Shown here: positions 16,022-25,495 of the stretch, in pieces
Layout of the letters: every line of letters starts with the position of its first letter
How positions within the stretch are numbered: position 1 is the stretch's first letter
From: Natrinema marinum
GTDB taxonomy: Archaea; Halobacteriota; Halobacteria; Halobacteriales; Natrialbaceae
Length of the DNA stretch: 64,000 nt
Assembly: GCF_024296685.1 (NCBI RefSeq)
Contig: NZ_CP100763.1
Span: 3,038,001-3,102,000 of the forward strand
Reading direction: 5' to 3'
Program-made: the position numbers and the translations under genes
The notes under the pieces: model-generated
The model's input: the letters and a program-made list of their open reading frames with translations, nothing else
The model's database searches: none
What the model was told of the DNA's origin: nothing

Positions 16022-16702
16022 ATGAAGAACCGACTGCTGACGACGGCACTCGTCGCCGTCATGATCGTGTCCGTGTTCGCATCGGCGGGCACGGTGGCTG
16101 CACAGGAAAGCGGGGGCGATCTGTCGGTGGCCGCCGATGGGACCGTCGTCACCGTGACGTCGAACGGTACTGCGGTCGACGGCGCGGCCGTCTCCGTCGC
16201 GACGACGGATGAGAACGCCTCGTACGCGGGAACCGGCGACTACGCGACCGACGCGAACGGAACGGTCGATCTCCCCGCACCCGAGGGGAACGTGACCGTC
16301 TCGATCACCGCGACGGCCGATAACGCGTCCGCGACGACCACGACGACGCTGACGGCCGACGCGGCCGGGAACGAGTCCGACGACGAATCCGCGACGAACT
16401 TCGGCGCGATCGTCTCCCAGTTCGTCGAGGAACAGCAAAACGAGACGAACGGCTCGATCGGCCTCGCGGTCGCGAACTTCGTCGTCGAGAACAACCCCGG
16501 CAACGCGCCGGACCACGCCGGCCCGCCCGGCCACGCCGGTCCGCCCGGTAGCGACGACGGCAACGAGAGCGACGGCAAACAGGGGCCGCCGGCCCACGCC
16601 GGTGGGCCGAGCGAAGACGGGGACAACGGCAAACAAGGTGGCGGCCCGCCGAGCCACGCCGGTCCGCCGAGTGACGGCGACGATGCCGACAGCGAGGAGT
16701 AA
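16022..16702 (+). CDS. Secreted protein with Pro/Gly/His (GPPxHAGPP) repeats
   Basis: A 226-residue exported protein. Residues 1-28 are a Sec signal peptide ending ...GTVAAQ. The middle resembles a small Ig-like or carboxypeptidase-regulatory fold (TVVTVTSNGTAVDGAAVSVATTDE...TDANGTVDLPAPEGNVTVSI), with many N-X-S/T sequons for glycosylation. The C-terminal 70 residues hold a repeat of the type HAGPPGHAGPPG / PPAHAGGPSEDG / PPSHAGPPSDG. The repeat resembles collagen-like low complexity but is not strict Gly-X-Y. No membrane anchor follows. I do not recognise a named family. It lies between two genes of SAM by-product recycling, on the same strand, with its own promoter-like TATA, so a functional link is not implied. 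Confidence 0.75.
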   Translation: MKNRLLTTALVAVMIVSVFASAGTVAAQESGGDLSVAADGTVVTVTSNGTAVDGAAVSVATTDENASYAGTGDYATDANGTVDLPAPEGNVTVSITATADNASATTTTTLTADAAGNESDDESATNFGAIVSQFVEEQQNETNGSIGLAVANFVVENNPGNAPDHAGPPGHAGPPGSDDGNESDGKQGPPAHAGGPSEDGDNGKQGGGPPSHAGPPSDGDDADSEE

Positions 16703-16878
16703 CGCATCGTAGTCCCGTTCGATCGACGAGGCACGTAGCATTCGAACCCACCACCACCAGATTTCGCGGTTCGTTTTTCGGCCGACTCACTGATGACTCG
16801 AGCGGCCGCGCCGCCGTTCTTCTGTCACCGTCGGCTCGGTTCGGTACCGTTTTTGCCTCGGTCCCACTCAGTCGACCC

Positions 16879-18168
16879 ATGACCGACGCCGAGTATCCCC
16901 CGATCAGCGAGCAACTCGAGGAACTCGAGTCCGCTCGCGAAGAGGGTCGCCGGAAGATGGACTGGGCCGCCCAACACATGCCGATCTTGGAGCACGTTCG
17001 CGAGGAGTTCGTCGCCGAGCGCCCCTTCGAGGGCGAGCGCATCGGGATGGCGATGCACGTCGAGGCCAAGACGGCGATCCTCGTGGAGACGCTCGCGGAG
17101 GGCGGCGCCGAAGTCGCAGTCACCGGCTGCAATCCACTCTCGACCCACGACGACGTGTCGGCGGCGCTGGATACCCACGAGAACATCACCAGCTACGCCA
17201 AGCGCGGCGTCGACGACGAGGAGTACTACGACGCGATCGAGGCCGTCATCGCCCACGAACCCACGATTACCGTCGACGATGGGATGGACCTCGTCGCCGC
17301 GATCCACGAGGACTACCCCGAGCTGATCGACGGCATCGTCGGCGGTGCCGAGGAGACGACGACGGGCGTCCACCGCCTGCGCGCGATGGACGACGACGGC
17401 GCCTTAGAGTACCCCGTCTTCGCGGTCAACGATACCCCCATGAAGCGGCTGTTCGACAACGTCCACGGCACCGGCGAGTCATCGCTGGCGTCGATCGCCA
17501 TGACCACGAACCTCTCGTGGGCCGGGAAGAACGTCGTCGTCGCGGGCTACGGCTACTGCGGGAAAGGCGTCGCACAGAAAGCGTCGGGCCAGAACGCCAA
17601 CGTCATCGTCACCGAAGTCGAGCCTCGGCGCGCCCTTGAGGCCCACATGGAGGGCTACGAGGTCATGCCGATGGACGAGGCCGCCGAAGTGGGCGACGTC
17701 TTCCTGACGACGACGGGCAACCGCGACGTCATCGTCGAGGAGCACTTCGAGAAGATGGGCGACGGCGTCTTGCTCGCCAACGCGGGCCACTTCGACATCG
17801 AGATCGATCTCGAGGCGCTCGACGACCTCGCGGTCGACCGCTACGAGGCCCGCGACGGCGTCGAGGCCTACGAACTCGCGGACGGCCGTCGACTGAACGT
17901 CATCGCCGAGGGCCGACTGGTCAACCTCGCCGCGCCCGTCTCGTTAGGTCACCCCGTCGAGGTCATGGATCAGTCGTTCGGTATTCAGGCCGTCTGCGTG
18001 CGCGAGATGCTGGAAAACGGCGACGCGTACGACGCCGGCGTCCACGACGTTCCCGACGAACTCGACACGGAGATCGCGGAGATCAAACTCGAGGCCGAGG
18101 GCGTCGACTTCGACTCGCTGACCGACACCCAGCGCGAGTACATGGGGAGCTGGGACCACGGGACCTGA
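16879..18168 (+). CDS. ahcY: Adenosylhomocysteinase
   Basis: A 429-residue NAD-dependent enzyme that reversibly splits S-adenosylhomocysteine to adenosine and homocysteine, relieving product inhibition of methyltransferases. Recognisable blocks are the substrate domain (GMAMHVEAKTAILVETLAEGGAEV and TGCNPLSTHDDV), the NAD-binding Rossmann motif VAGYGYCGKGVAQKASG (about residues 219-235), TTTGNRDVI and NAGHFDIEID, and the C-terminal LGHPVEVMDQSFGIQ with GSWDHGT. The length matches the shorter archaeal form. The preceding amidohydrolase may deaminate the same substrate, giving two routes for its removal. It converges on a PAS gene 15 bp away. Confidence 0.97.
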   Translation: MTDAEYPPISEQLEELESAREEGRRKMDWAAQHMPILEHVREEFVAERPFEGERIGMAMHVEAKTAILVETLAEGGAEVAVTGCNPLSTHDDVSAALDTHENITSYAKRGVDDEEYYDAIEAVIAHEPTITVDDGMDLVAAIHEDYPELIDGIVGGAEETTTGVHRLRAMDDDGALEYPVFAVNDTPMKRLFDNVHGTGESSLASIAMTTNLSWAGKNVVVAGYGYCGKGVAQKASGQNANVIVTEVEPRRALEAHMEGYEVMPMDEAAEVGDVFLTTTGNRDVIVEEHFEKMGDGVLLANAGHFDIEIDLEALDDLAVDRYEARDGVEAYELADGRRLNVIAEGRLVNLAAPVSLGHPVEVMDQSFGIQAVCVREMLENGDAYDAGVHDVPDELDTEIAEIKLEAEGVDFDSLTDTQREYMGSWDHGT

Positions 18169-18183
18169 ACCGGTCGCCGCAGG

Positions 18184-19005
18184 TCACTCCTCGCGTTCCC
18201 GTTCTTCGGCCGTTTCGGCCGCTTCGACCACGAACACGAGACTCCCGTCCTCGAGGCCGCCGAGCCGGAGTCGGACCGGGAACGGCTCGCCGGTCGTCCG
18301 CCGGGCGGTACAGCCGCCGGTCCACCGCCAGCCGTCCGCGACGGTCGGCAGCGCCGTCGACTCGAGGCGGGCGACCGTCTCGTCGGTGAACAGCGCCTGC
18401 CAGGGAGTGCCAGAGAGTGCGTCGCGGTCCGCATCGAACTGCATCGCGAACGGGCGGCTCGCGAACTGGATCTCGTCGTCGGGGCCGATGATCGCGACCG
18501 CCCCGCCGGCAAACTCCAGGCCGGCGAGCGACCGGCGCGACAGCACGGCCAGCCGGCGGTGCTCGACGAGTTCCCGGACGCGGTTGGCGAGCCGTTCGGG
18601 GGTCGCGTCCCGTTCGACGACGGCGGTCCACTCGTGGGACCGTACTGCGTCCGCGAGGGCCGGGGTCCGCTCGTCGACTAGGGTGACGACCGGGAGGTCG
18701 GGCGCGTCGCCTCTGACCGACTCGAGGAGGTCGTCGACCGCCGCGTGGGCGTCCCCTGCCTCATCGTCGCCGCCGTCGCTCGCGATCACGTGCAGCGAGA
18801 CGAGGAGACAGTCGATCTCGTCGAATCGTCCGCGCGCGTTCGGGAGTTCCGTCGCCGTCTCGAGAACGAACTCACGCCCGTCGTCGAACGCGGGTTCGAG
18901 CTGTTCGCGTCGCTGCTCGTCGGCGACGAGCAACAGCCGCGTTTCCGCGGGCGGCGTTCGATCGGTCGGTGCTGGGGCTGATGGCGGAATCAGCATCGGA
19001 TCCAT
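18184..19005 (-). CDS. PAS-domain signalling protein with receiver-like N-terminal domain
   Basis: A 273-residue soluble protein. Residues 20-125 have a receiver-like alpha/beta layout (TRLLLVADEQRREQLEPAF, CLLVSLHVIAS, DLPVVTLVDE, WTAVVERDA) but the phospho-acceptor aspartate is not obvious: the usual position reads CLLVSLH. Residues 155-265 are a PAS domain (FAGGAVAIIGPDDEIQFASRPFAMQFD through SLVFVVEAAE). No kinase or HTH output is present, so it may be an adaptor in a phosphorelay or a ligand sensor acting on partner proteins. A HalOD1 gene follows upstream on the same strand 106 bp away, and a multi-PAS regulator is divergent from that, making a small signalling neighbourhood. Confidence 0.7.
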   Translation of the reverse strand: MDPMLIPPSAPAPTDRTPPAETRLLLVADEQRREQLEPAFDDGREFVLETATELPNARGRFDEIDCLLVSLHVIASDGGDDEAGDAHAAVDDLLESVRGDAPDLPVVTLVDERTPALADAVRSHEWTAVVERDATPERLANRVRELVEHRRLAVLSRRSLAGLEFAGGAVAIIGPDDEIQFASRPFAMQFDADRDALSGTPWQALFTDETVARLESTALPTVADGWRWTGGCTARRTTGEPFPVRLRLGGLEDGSLVFVVEAAETAEEREREE

Positions 19006-19110
19006 ACTCGTTCTCCGGCGGGGCGGTGGTGTGCAGGCGAATCTCCGTCGATGGACCGTCGGCTCGTGGGTCTCGAACGCGGCGTAGTGGGCGTGTCACT
19101 GCGGGGACGT

Positions 19111-19368
19111 TCACTCGGTGCCATGGACCGTTCCATCGATCGCGACGGTGCCGTCGCTTCGAACTTCGACCAGTGAGCCGTGGTATCCGAACTCGACGCT
19201 CACGTCGGCGCTCGAGTCGGACTGGAAGAGCTGGTCGAGCGCCTCGGGGTCGATCGCGTGGTACAGCGGCTCGAGTTCGGAGGGGTCAGTGTCGGTCGCG
19301 GCTGCGAGCGCTTCGACGACGCGGAGACTGATAGAGTCGCTATGATAATCCAGGGTCGTGCTGGTCAT
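19111..19368 (-). CDS. HalOD1 output-domain protein
   Basis: An 85-residue single-domain protein. It shows the HalOD1 pattern: a helix SLRVVEALAAATDTDPSELEPLYHAIDPEALDQLF and a beta hairpin VSVEFGYHGSLVEVRSDGTVAI. HalOD1 is a haloarchaea-specific module defined from its occurrence at the C-terminus of response regulators; stand-alone copies like this are common and their partners are unknown. A TATA-like GCATATAAGG on the minus strand (about 19409-19418) lies 42-50 nt before the ATG. A second HalOD1 gene occurs at 31859-32173. Confidence 0.88.
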   Translation of the reverse strand: MTSTTLDYHSDSISLRVVEALAAATDTDPSELEPLYHAIDPEALDQLFQSDSSADVSVEFGYHGSLVEVRSDGTVAIDGTVHGTE

Positions 19369-19436
19369 GCTGTTTCTCGATTAGGGACCTGACGGTATCC
19401 GCCTACCCCTTATATGCGTAATTCCAGCAGCGAATC

Positions 19437-19456
19437 GACACTACGTGTATAGTGTC
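19437..19456. promoter_or_regulatory. 20-bp inverted repeat between divergent signalling genes
   Basis: GACACTACGTGTATAGTGTC has perfect 7-bp arms (GACACTA / TAGTGTC) around a 6-bp centre. It lies 68 bp upstream of the HalOD1 start and 185 bp upstream of the multi-PAS regulator start. It has operator-like geometry for a dimeric regulator; no binding evidence exists. Confidence 0.4.
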
Positions 19457-19606
19457 TCGTGGAAACCGGACGCGAGCGCCGTCATCGGCCGCAATGATGG
19501 GGTGTGAGGACGGGGTCCGGAGCGAACGCCGGTCGGCGAGTATTCGCGGGGAATCTCTCGGTTGCGATCCTCACTGAATCGTGACCTGTATTCAGGAAAG
19601 TAACCG

Positions 19607-19614
19607 CATAAATC
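19607..19614 (+). promoter_or_regulatory. TATA-like element of the multi-PAS regulator gene
   Basis: CATAAATC lies 28-35 nt before the ATG at 19642, the spacing expected for a transcript starting within a few bases of the ATG. Confidence 0.5.
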
Positions 19615-19641
19615 ATTGCACGTCGGCGTCTAGACGGGCGT

Positions 19642-22600
19642 ATGGTCGTCGCCGCGGTTCAGATCAGGACACACGTGACCGTCCGACAGGTGGCGCTCGC
19701 GATACTGCTCGGCGTGCTCGGTGGAGCGCTCGTCACCGGCATCGGCGGCCCGGTTGCGGGCCTCAGTGCGCTCGAGCCGACCGTCAATCCGGGACCGGGG
19801 GTGCTTCTGGTAGGCCTCGCCGCCCGGAGCGGATCGGACCGGACGGGTGATATCGAACGACTCACCGACGAAGTCCGTCAGTTCGTCACACGAATCGACA
19901 GCGACGCGACGCCGTCGGACGGCGAAGAACTCGAACTCGTCGACGCCGGCGAACGGACTGATTTCACGATCGACCGTGACGACGAGGTCGGTCGACTGTC
20001 GGAGGTGATCGACGAGTTGGCGGTGGCGGTCCGGGAGCGCGAACGTCGACGCACGGAGAGCGAGCGCCGCCTCGAGCGGGCACAGGCGTTCACCGACGAC
20101 ATGCTCGACGCCGTCGACGACGTCGTCTATCTGCTCGACGAGAACGGCGACCTCCGGCGGTGGAACGAGAGCCTCTGTGCGGTGACGGGCTATACGGACG
20201 CCGAGATCGAATCGATGCACACGCTGGATTTCTTCGACAAATCCGACCACGACCTGATCACGGACACGATAGCGGAGGTCTTCGACGAAGGGGCCGCATG
20301 CGTCGAAGTGGCCCTGCGGACGAAATCGGGCGATCGGATCCCCTACGAGTTCGTCGCGTCGACGGTCGAGAACCCGGCGGGAGAGGAGATCATCGCGGGT
20401 GTCGGCCGCGACGTCAGCGAACGGAAGGCCAAAGAGCACCATCTCGAGCGGTACAAGGAGTTCACGAACGACGTGCTAGACGCGCTGGACGACGTCTTCT
20501 ACATCCTCGACGAGGACGGCGACCTCCGACGGTGGAACGAGAGCCTCTGTGCGGTGACGGGCTATACGGACGCCGAGGTCGAGTCGATGCATGCGCTGGA
20601 CTTCTTCGACGAATCGAGTCGAGGTGCGATACGCGACTCGATCGAGGAGGCGTTCGAGACCGGTGAGACCCGCGTCGAAGCCGACCTGCGGACGAAGTCG
20701 GGCGATCGGATTCCCTACGAGTTCATCGCGTCGGTGCTCGAGGCGCCCGACGGCCGGCCGGTCGAGGTCGGTATCGGCCGAGACATCACCGAACGCGAGG
20801 AGCGAGAGCGCCGACTCCGCGAGCGCGAGGCGCGTCTCGAGCGGACCACGCACATGCTCGAGCAGTCCCAGCGGCTGGCAAACGTCGGTGCCTGGGAACT
20901 CGACCTGTCCACCGAGCCGGTCGATCTCCGGTTGACCGCAGAGGTCCGCCGAATACACGGCATCGCCGCCGATCGGTCGGTCGGGCTGGAAGAGGCACTC
21001 GAATTCTACCACCCCGACGACCGCCCGCAGATCCGCGAGGCGATCGACCGCGCGATCGAGGACGGCGAGCCGTACGATCTCGAACTCCGAATCGTCACGA
21101 ACGACGACGAAGTACGGTGGGTCAGGACGATCGGCGAACCGGTCTACGAGAACGGAGCGGAGTCAGCCGACGGCGAGGTCGTCACGCTCCGCGGATCGTT
21201 TCAGGACATCACCGACCGCAAGGAGCGCGAGCGCGAACTCGAGCGCAGCGAGACCATCATTCAGGCCCTGGGCGAAATGGTGTACTCGCTGGACGAGGAG
21301 GGGGATTTCCAGTTCGCCAACGATGCGATCACGTCGATCATCGGTTACGAACCGGCCGACCTCATCGACGAACACGTCTCGACGGTGATGACGCCGGAGG
21401 ATCTCGAGATCGCCCGAGACCGGATCCGTGACCTGCTTCGGGCCGACGAGGTCTCTCGGACGTTCGAGATGGACCTGGAGACCGCCGACGGCGAAGTGAT
21501 CGAGGCGGAAAACCACATGGCGCTGTTGCCGATGCCCGACGGGGAGTTCGCCGGGGCGGCGGGCGTCGTCCGCGACATCACCGAACGAAAGGAGCGCGAG
21601 CGCCGGCTCCGAACGACGAGCGCACGGCTCGAAGCGCTCTTCGAGAACTCGCCGGACATGATCAACGTGCTCGATACCGGTGGGACGATCGTCGACGCGA
21701 ACCGACGGCTCGCCGAGGAACTGGGCTACGCCGCGGACGAACTGCTCGGCACGAAGATCTGGGAGCACGATCGCCTGGTCGACGCGGACGACGCGGCGAC
21801 CTTGCTCGAGGGGATGTCGGTCGGCGAGCGACGGAAGTTCGAAGGGGAGTATCAGCGCTGCGACGGGTCGACGTTCCCCGTCGAAGTGCACCTGATTCAC
21901 ATCGACCTCGAGAACGAGAACCGTTTTATCGCGATCAGCCGGGACATCACGGAGCGAAAAGAGCGCGAGCGGGATCTCAGGGAGACGAAACGCCGCCTCG
22001 AACTCGCGCTCGAAGGGACGAACACGGGTGTCTGGGAGTGGGATCTCGAGACGGACAGGGTCGACTGGAACGAGACCTACGAGGGGCTGTTGGGGCTCGA
22101 GCCGGGGGCGTTCGGCGGCACGTTCGACGCCTTCGAGCAGCGCGTCCATCCCGACGACGTGGCCCGCGTCAGAGAGGAGGTCGGCCGGGCGATCGAGAAC
22201 GACGAGCTGTTCCAGACGGAGTTTCGGCTCCGACACGAGGACGGGAGCTGGACCTGGGTCGGCTCCCGCGGTCGTGTCGTCCACGACGAGGACGGGAGCG
22301 ACCGCATGGTTGGCATCAACAACGACATCACCCAACGCAAGGAACAGGAACGCGAACTCGAGCGGACGACCGAACTGCTCGAACAGGCCGAGCGGATCGC
22401 CGGCATCGGCGGCTGGGAGTTCGACGTGAGCGCCGACCCCCCCGAGGTGACGCTGACCGATGGGTTGCGTCGGCTCTACAACCTGCCACAGGACGTAGAC
22501 ATCAGCCCGGAACTGGCGTCGTCGTTCCCCCATCCGGACGACGAAGCGCTGGTCCGCGACACCGTCGATGCGGCGCTCGAGGAGGGGAAAAGCTACGAGA

Positions 22601-24501
22601 TCGAACACCGCATGCAGACGGCCGAGGGCGACGAGCGCTGGGTCCGATCGCTCGGCGAACCGGTCTATCGGAACGGTCACGAGGAGCCGGTCGCTGGCAC
22701 TCGGGACCGACCGCAACCGTCCGACGACATCGTCGGGGTCCGCGGGACGATTCAGGACGTGTCCGACCGCAAGGAGCACGAACTGGCGCTCGAGGCGCTT
22801 CACAGCGCCGCGCGCGACCTGCTCGGTACCGAGACCGAACGGGAGGTCGCGGAACTGGTCGTCGACACGGCTGACGACATCCTCGAGGCTTCCGGGATGG
22901 CCGTCTATCACCTCGATCCCGCCGTCAACCGGCTCGAGCCCGTCGCAGCTACCGACGCGTTCGCGTCGCTCTGTGACGACGCCCCAGGGATCGCCGTCGG
23001 CGACGGCGACTCCGCCCTCTGGAACGCGTACGTGACGGGGGCCGCGACGGTCGTCGACGACCCCGCGTCGGTCGATCGGTCGCGCGTCTTCGGGCCGACC
23101 GTCGAGAGCGTCGTCGTCGTTCCGATCGGCGACCACGGCGTCTTCGTCGTCGCGTCGGCGGACGAGCCGATCGACGCCGCGGCCCGGCGACTGATCGAGA
23201 CGCTCGTCGCGACGACCGAGGCCGCGTTCGACCGCCTCGAGAGCGAGGCCAGCCTCCGCGAGCGGGAGGCGGAACTCGAGGAGCGAAACCGGCGGCTCAA
23301 CCGCCAGATAGCGATCACCCAGCTCATCAGGCGGATCGATCAGTCGATCATCGGAGCCGACAGCCGCGAGGAGATCGAACGGACCGTCCCCGAGCGGCTG
23401 CTCGAGGCCGACGCCGTCACGTTCGCGTGGATCGGCGAACTCGACGCCACCGGGACGCGACTCGAGCCCCGCGCCTGGGCCGGCTCGAGACAGGAGTATC
23501 TCGACGATGTCGGCTTGGGCTACGACGCCGCGACCGAACCGGCCGTCCGCACCGCGCGCTCCGACGCGCCGACCGTCGTCTCGAACGTCGTCGAGGGGCT
23601 CCAGGACGAGGACTGGCGGCGTCACGCCCTCGATCGGGGCTTCCAGTCGGTCATCAGCGTCCCGCTGTCGTACGCCGAGTACTCCTACGGCGTGCTCACG
23701 GTGTACGCCGACGAGCCGGACGCGTTCGAGGACCTCGAGCGGACAGTCGTCACGGAACTCGGCGAGGGGATCGCGAACGCGATCACCGCCGTCAAAACCC
23801 GCGAAGCGCTCCACGCGGAGACGCTGCTCGAACTCTCGCTCCGGATCGAGGGGCCGGACGACCTCCTCTCCCGGATCACGTCGATGACGGGGGCCCACGT
23901 CGAATACGAAGGGCTCGGTACGCACGCCGGCGACGAGACGCTGCTATTCTTCGAGACCAGCGGCGCGCCGGCCGACGACGTTCGCGCGGCCCTCGAGGAG
24001 ACCGTCTCGGTGACCGACTACCGGCTCATCGGCGACGCCGACGGCGACTGCCGATTCGAGGCGACCGTCACCGGCGACGTCATCGCGTCGCATCTGGTTC
24101 GTCACGGCGGCAGTCCCCGCTCGATGCACGCCGACGAGACCGGGACGGAGGTCACCGTCGACGTCCCTCCGGGGACCGACGTTCGGGAGTTCGTCGACAT
24201 GCTACAGGAGCGGTACGCGTCCGTCGAACTGCAGGCCCGCAGACACGTCGAGCGGTCGATGCAGACGCGACACGAACTCGTGACCTCGCTGCTCGAGGCG
24301 CTGACCGACCGCCAGCGCGAGGTGTTGCGGACGGCCTACTTCGCCGGCTTCTTCGACTGGCCCCGCGGCAGCACCGGCGAAGAGATCGCCGACATGCTCG
24401 GGGTAAGCCAGCCGACGGTCAACCGGCACCTGCGGGTCGGCCAGCAGCGGCTGCTGGCGGCGTTGTTCGAGGACGAGTCCCTCGTCGCCGTCGGAGAGTA
24501 A
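19642..24501 (+). CDS. Giant one-component regulator: seven PAS, two GAF, bacterioopsin-activator domain and HTH_10
   Basis: A 1619-residue protein. A hydrophobic segment (about 14-42) and a second shorter one precede a coiled region, then seven PAS modules starting near residues 150, 274, 405, 535, 655, 785 and 915, each ending in phrases such as DITERKERE. Two GAF domains follow (about 1050-1195 and 1215-1390), then the bacterioopsin-activator-associated domain and the HTH_10 helix-turn-helix LTDRQREVLRTAYFAGFFDWPRGSTGEEIADMLG... (in segments near 1555-1605). No histidine kinase domain is present, so signals should pass directly to DNA binding, as in Bat. PAS1 and PAS2 are near-identical tandem copies. 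The start is backed by a TATA-like CATAAATC at 19607-19614, 28-35 nt upstream. Target genes are unknown. Confidence 0.93.
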   Translation: MVVAAVQIRTHVTVRQVALAILLGVLGGALVTGIGGPVAGLSALEPTVNPGPGVLLVGLAARSGSDRTGDIERLTDEVRQFVTRIDSDATPSDGEELELVDAGERTDFTIDRDDEVGRLSEVIDELAVAVRERERRRTESERRLERAQAFTDDMLDAVDDVVYLLDENGDLRRWNESLCAVTGYTDAEIESMHTLDFFDKSDHDLITDTIAEVFDEGAACVEVALRTKSGDRIPYEFVASTVENPAGEEIIAGVGRDVSERKAKEHHLERYKEFTNDVLDALDDVFYILDEDGDLRRWNESLCAVTGYTDAEVESMHALDFFDESSRGAIRDSIEEAFETGETRVEADLRTKSGDRIPYEFIASVLEAPDGRPVEVGIGRDITEREERERRLREREARLERTTHMLEQSQRLANVGAWELDLSTEPVDLRLTAEVRRIHGIAADRSVGLEEALEFYHPDDRPQIREAIDRAIEDGEPYDLELRIVTNDDEVRWVRTIGEPVYENGAESADGEVVTLRGSFQDITDRKERERELERSETIIQALGEMVYSLDEEGDFQFANDAITSIIGYEPADLIDEHVSTVMTPEDLEIARDRIRDLLRADEVSRTFEMDLETADGEVIEAENHMALLPMPDGEFAGAAGVVRDITERKERERRLRTTSARLEALFENSPDMINVLDTGGTIVDANRRLAEELGYAADELLGTKIWEHDRLVDADDAATLLEGMSVGERRKFEGEYQRCDGSTFPVEVHLIHIDLENENRFIAISRDITERKERERDLRETKRRLELALEGTNTGVWEWDLETDRVDWNETYEGLLGLEPGAFGGTFDAFEQRVHPDDVARVREEVGRAIENDELFQTEFRLRHEDGSWTWVGSRGRVVHDEDGSDRMVGINNDITQRKEQERELERTTELLEQAERIAGIGGWEFDVSADPPEVTLTDGLRRLYNLPQDVDISPELASSFPHPDDEALVRDTVDAALEEGKSYEIEHRMQTAEGDERWVRSLGEPVYRNGHEEPVAGTRDRPQPSDDIVGVRGTIQDVSDRKEHELALEALHSAARDLLGTETEREVAELVVDTADDILEASGMAVYHLDPAVNRLEPVAATDAFASLCDDAPGIAVGDGDSALWNAYVTGAATVVDDPASVDRSRVFGPTVESVVVVPIGDHGVFVVASADEPIDAAARRLIETLVATTEAAFDRLESEASLREREAELEERNRRLNRQIAITQLIRRIDQSIIGADSREEIERTVPERLLEADAVTFAWIGELDATGTRLEPRAWAGSRQEYLDDVGLGYDAATEPAVRTARSDAPTVVSNVVEGLQDEDWRRHALDRGFQSVISVPLSYAEYSYGVLTVYADEPDAFEDLERTVVTELGEGIANAITAVKTREALHAETLLELSLRIEGPDDLLSRITSMTGAHVEYEGLGTHAGDETLLFFETSGAPADDVRAALEETVSVTDYRLIGDADGDCRFEATVTGDVIASHLVRHGGSPRSMHADETGTEVTVDVPPGTDVREFVDMLQERYASVELQARRHVERSMQTRHELVTSLLEALTDRQREVLRTAYFAGFFDWPRGSTGEEIADMLGVSQPTVNRHLRVGQQRLLAALFEDESLVAVGE
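20153..20620 (+). repeat. Tandem duplication encoding PAS1 and PAS2
   Basis: The bases around 20161-20210 reappear almost unchanged at 20533-20582, an offset of 372 bp or 124 codons, exactly one PAS module plus linker. In both copies the encoded segment begins RRWNESLCAVTGYTDAE. The high base-level identity (including third positions) marks a recent duplication or ongoing gene conversion within the gene. Confidence 0.8.
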
Positions 24502-24591
24502 GCGAGTTCGTGGCTGCGTTGCTTCGGCTCGACCGCGGGTGGGAATTCCTCGAGAGGAACGCACAAGGACGTGGTTCCCGTAGGCTGGTGC

Positions 24592-25401
24592 ATGGCGACG
24601 ACCTCGCAGCAACGAGAGGACGGCCCGATTCGATCGACGATGGTCGCGGTCGGGCTGGCGGCGTTTGGCATTCTCGCCAGTCAGTTTACCGTTCTCCCTG
24701 CCCTGCTGCTCGATCCGGCAGTGATCACCTCACCGCTCGATGCATCGATCGCGAGCCGAACGCTGTTGCTGACCCTGAATTTCGTCGGCTTCGTGCTCGC
24801 CGGCGCGATCTATCTCGCCGCGACCGATCGCGGCTGGTCGTACGTCGATCTCCGTCCCCCGACGAAACAGGGCTGGCTGTACATACTCGCGGGCGTTCTC
24901 GGCAGCATCGTCTTCTACGTCCTCGTCAGCGTGATCGTTCAGTTGCTCTCCCTGCCGTCCGCGGGAAACTCGGTGATGACCTACATCGGTGACGATCAGA
25001 CGATGGTCCTCGTCATGATCGCGATCGTCTTCTTCTTCAACGCGCCGGCCGAGGAGTTCCTCTTCCGAAATATCGTCCAGAAGCGGCTCTACGATGCGTT
25101 CTCCCGCGTGCAAGCGGTCGTCATCGCCAGCGCCATCTTCGCGCTGATTCACGTCGTCTCGTATGCGGTCTCCGAATCGCTGCTCGCGACCGTCGTCCCG
25201 GTCGTGGTCGTCTTTGGCGGTTCGCTCATCTTCGGCCTGCTCTACGCGAAGACGGACAACCTCTTCGTGCCGATCGCCGCTCACGCCTCGTTCAACGCCC
25301 TCCAGTTCGGCCTGATCTACATCGCCCTCGAGTACGACCTCGAGGCCGCCGACTCGTCCGCGGCGCTGCTGGTCGACCTCGCGGCGGCCGTCCCGCTGTA
25401 G
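24592..25401 (+). CDS. CPBP-family intramembrane metalloprotease
   Basis: A 269-residue polytopic membrane protein of the CPBP (CAAX protease and bacteriocin-processing, ABI) family. The active-site signatures are all present: EEFLFRN near residues 154-160, H in LIHVVSY near 186, and [10 protein letters not shown] near 231. About seven hydrophobic segments are visible. The family includes type II CAAX prenyl proteases and others of unknown substrate; halophilic members are numerous and mostly uncharacterised. The ATG at 24592 was chosen over the GTG at 24571 because [12 protein letters not shown] is the more typical polar N-terminus. The gene starts 90 bp after the multi-PAS regulator on the same strand. 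Confidence 0.88.
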   Translation: MATTSQQREDGPIRSTMVAVGLAAFGILASQFTVLPALLLDPAVITSPLDASIASRTLLLTLNFVGFVLAGAIYLAATDRGWSYVDLRPPTKQGWLYILAGVLGSIVFYVLVSVIVQLLSLPSAGNSVMTYIGDDQTMVLVMIAIVFFFNAPAEEFLFRNIVQKRLYDAFSRVQAVVIASAIFALIHVVSYAVSESLLATVVPVVVVFGGSLIFGLLYAKTDNLFVPIAAHASFNALQFGLIYIALEYDLEAADSSAALLVDLAAAVPL

Positions 25402-25495
25402 CCGCGTCGGCGACCGCCGTGCCGGAGCCGCGCCGATCGGTCGCGGTCGCCGCGTCGTCCGTTCTTTTATTAGCACCGGCGGGCGAGGAAGGGGT

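Noticed and set aside
16738-16765. GGTTCGAAT on the minus strand near 16740 resembling a T-loop
   Set aside because: Stem pairs break in the middle and no cloverleaf can be drawn; intergenic sequence.
21163-23925. Very long open frame antisense to the multi-PAS regulator gene
   Set aside because: High-GC coding sequence leaves open frames on the opposite strand; the translation lacks motifs and the plus-strand gene has a full domain set.
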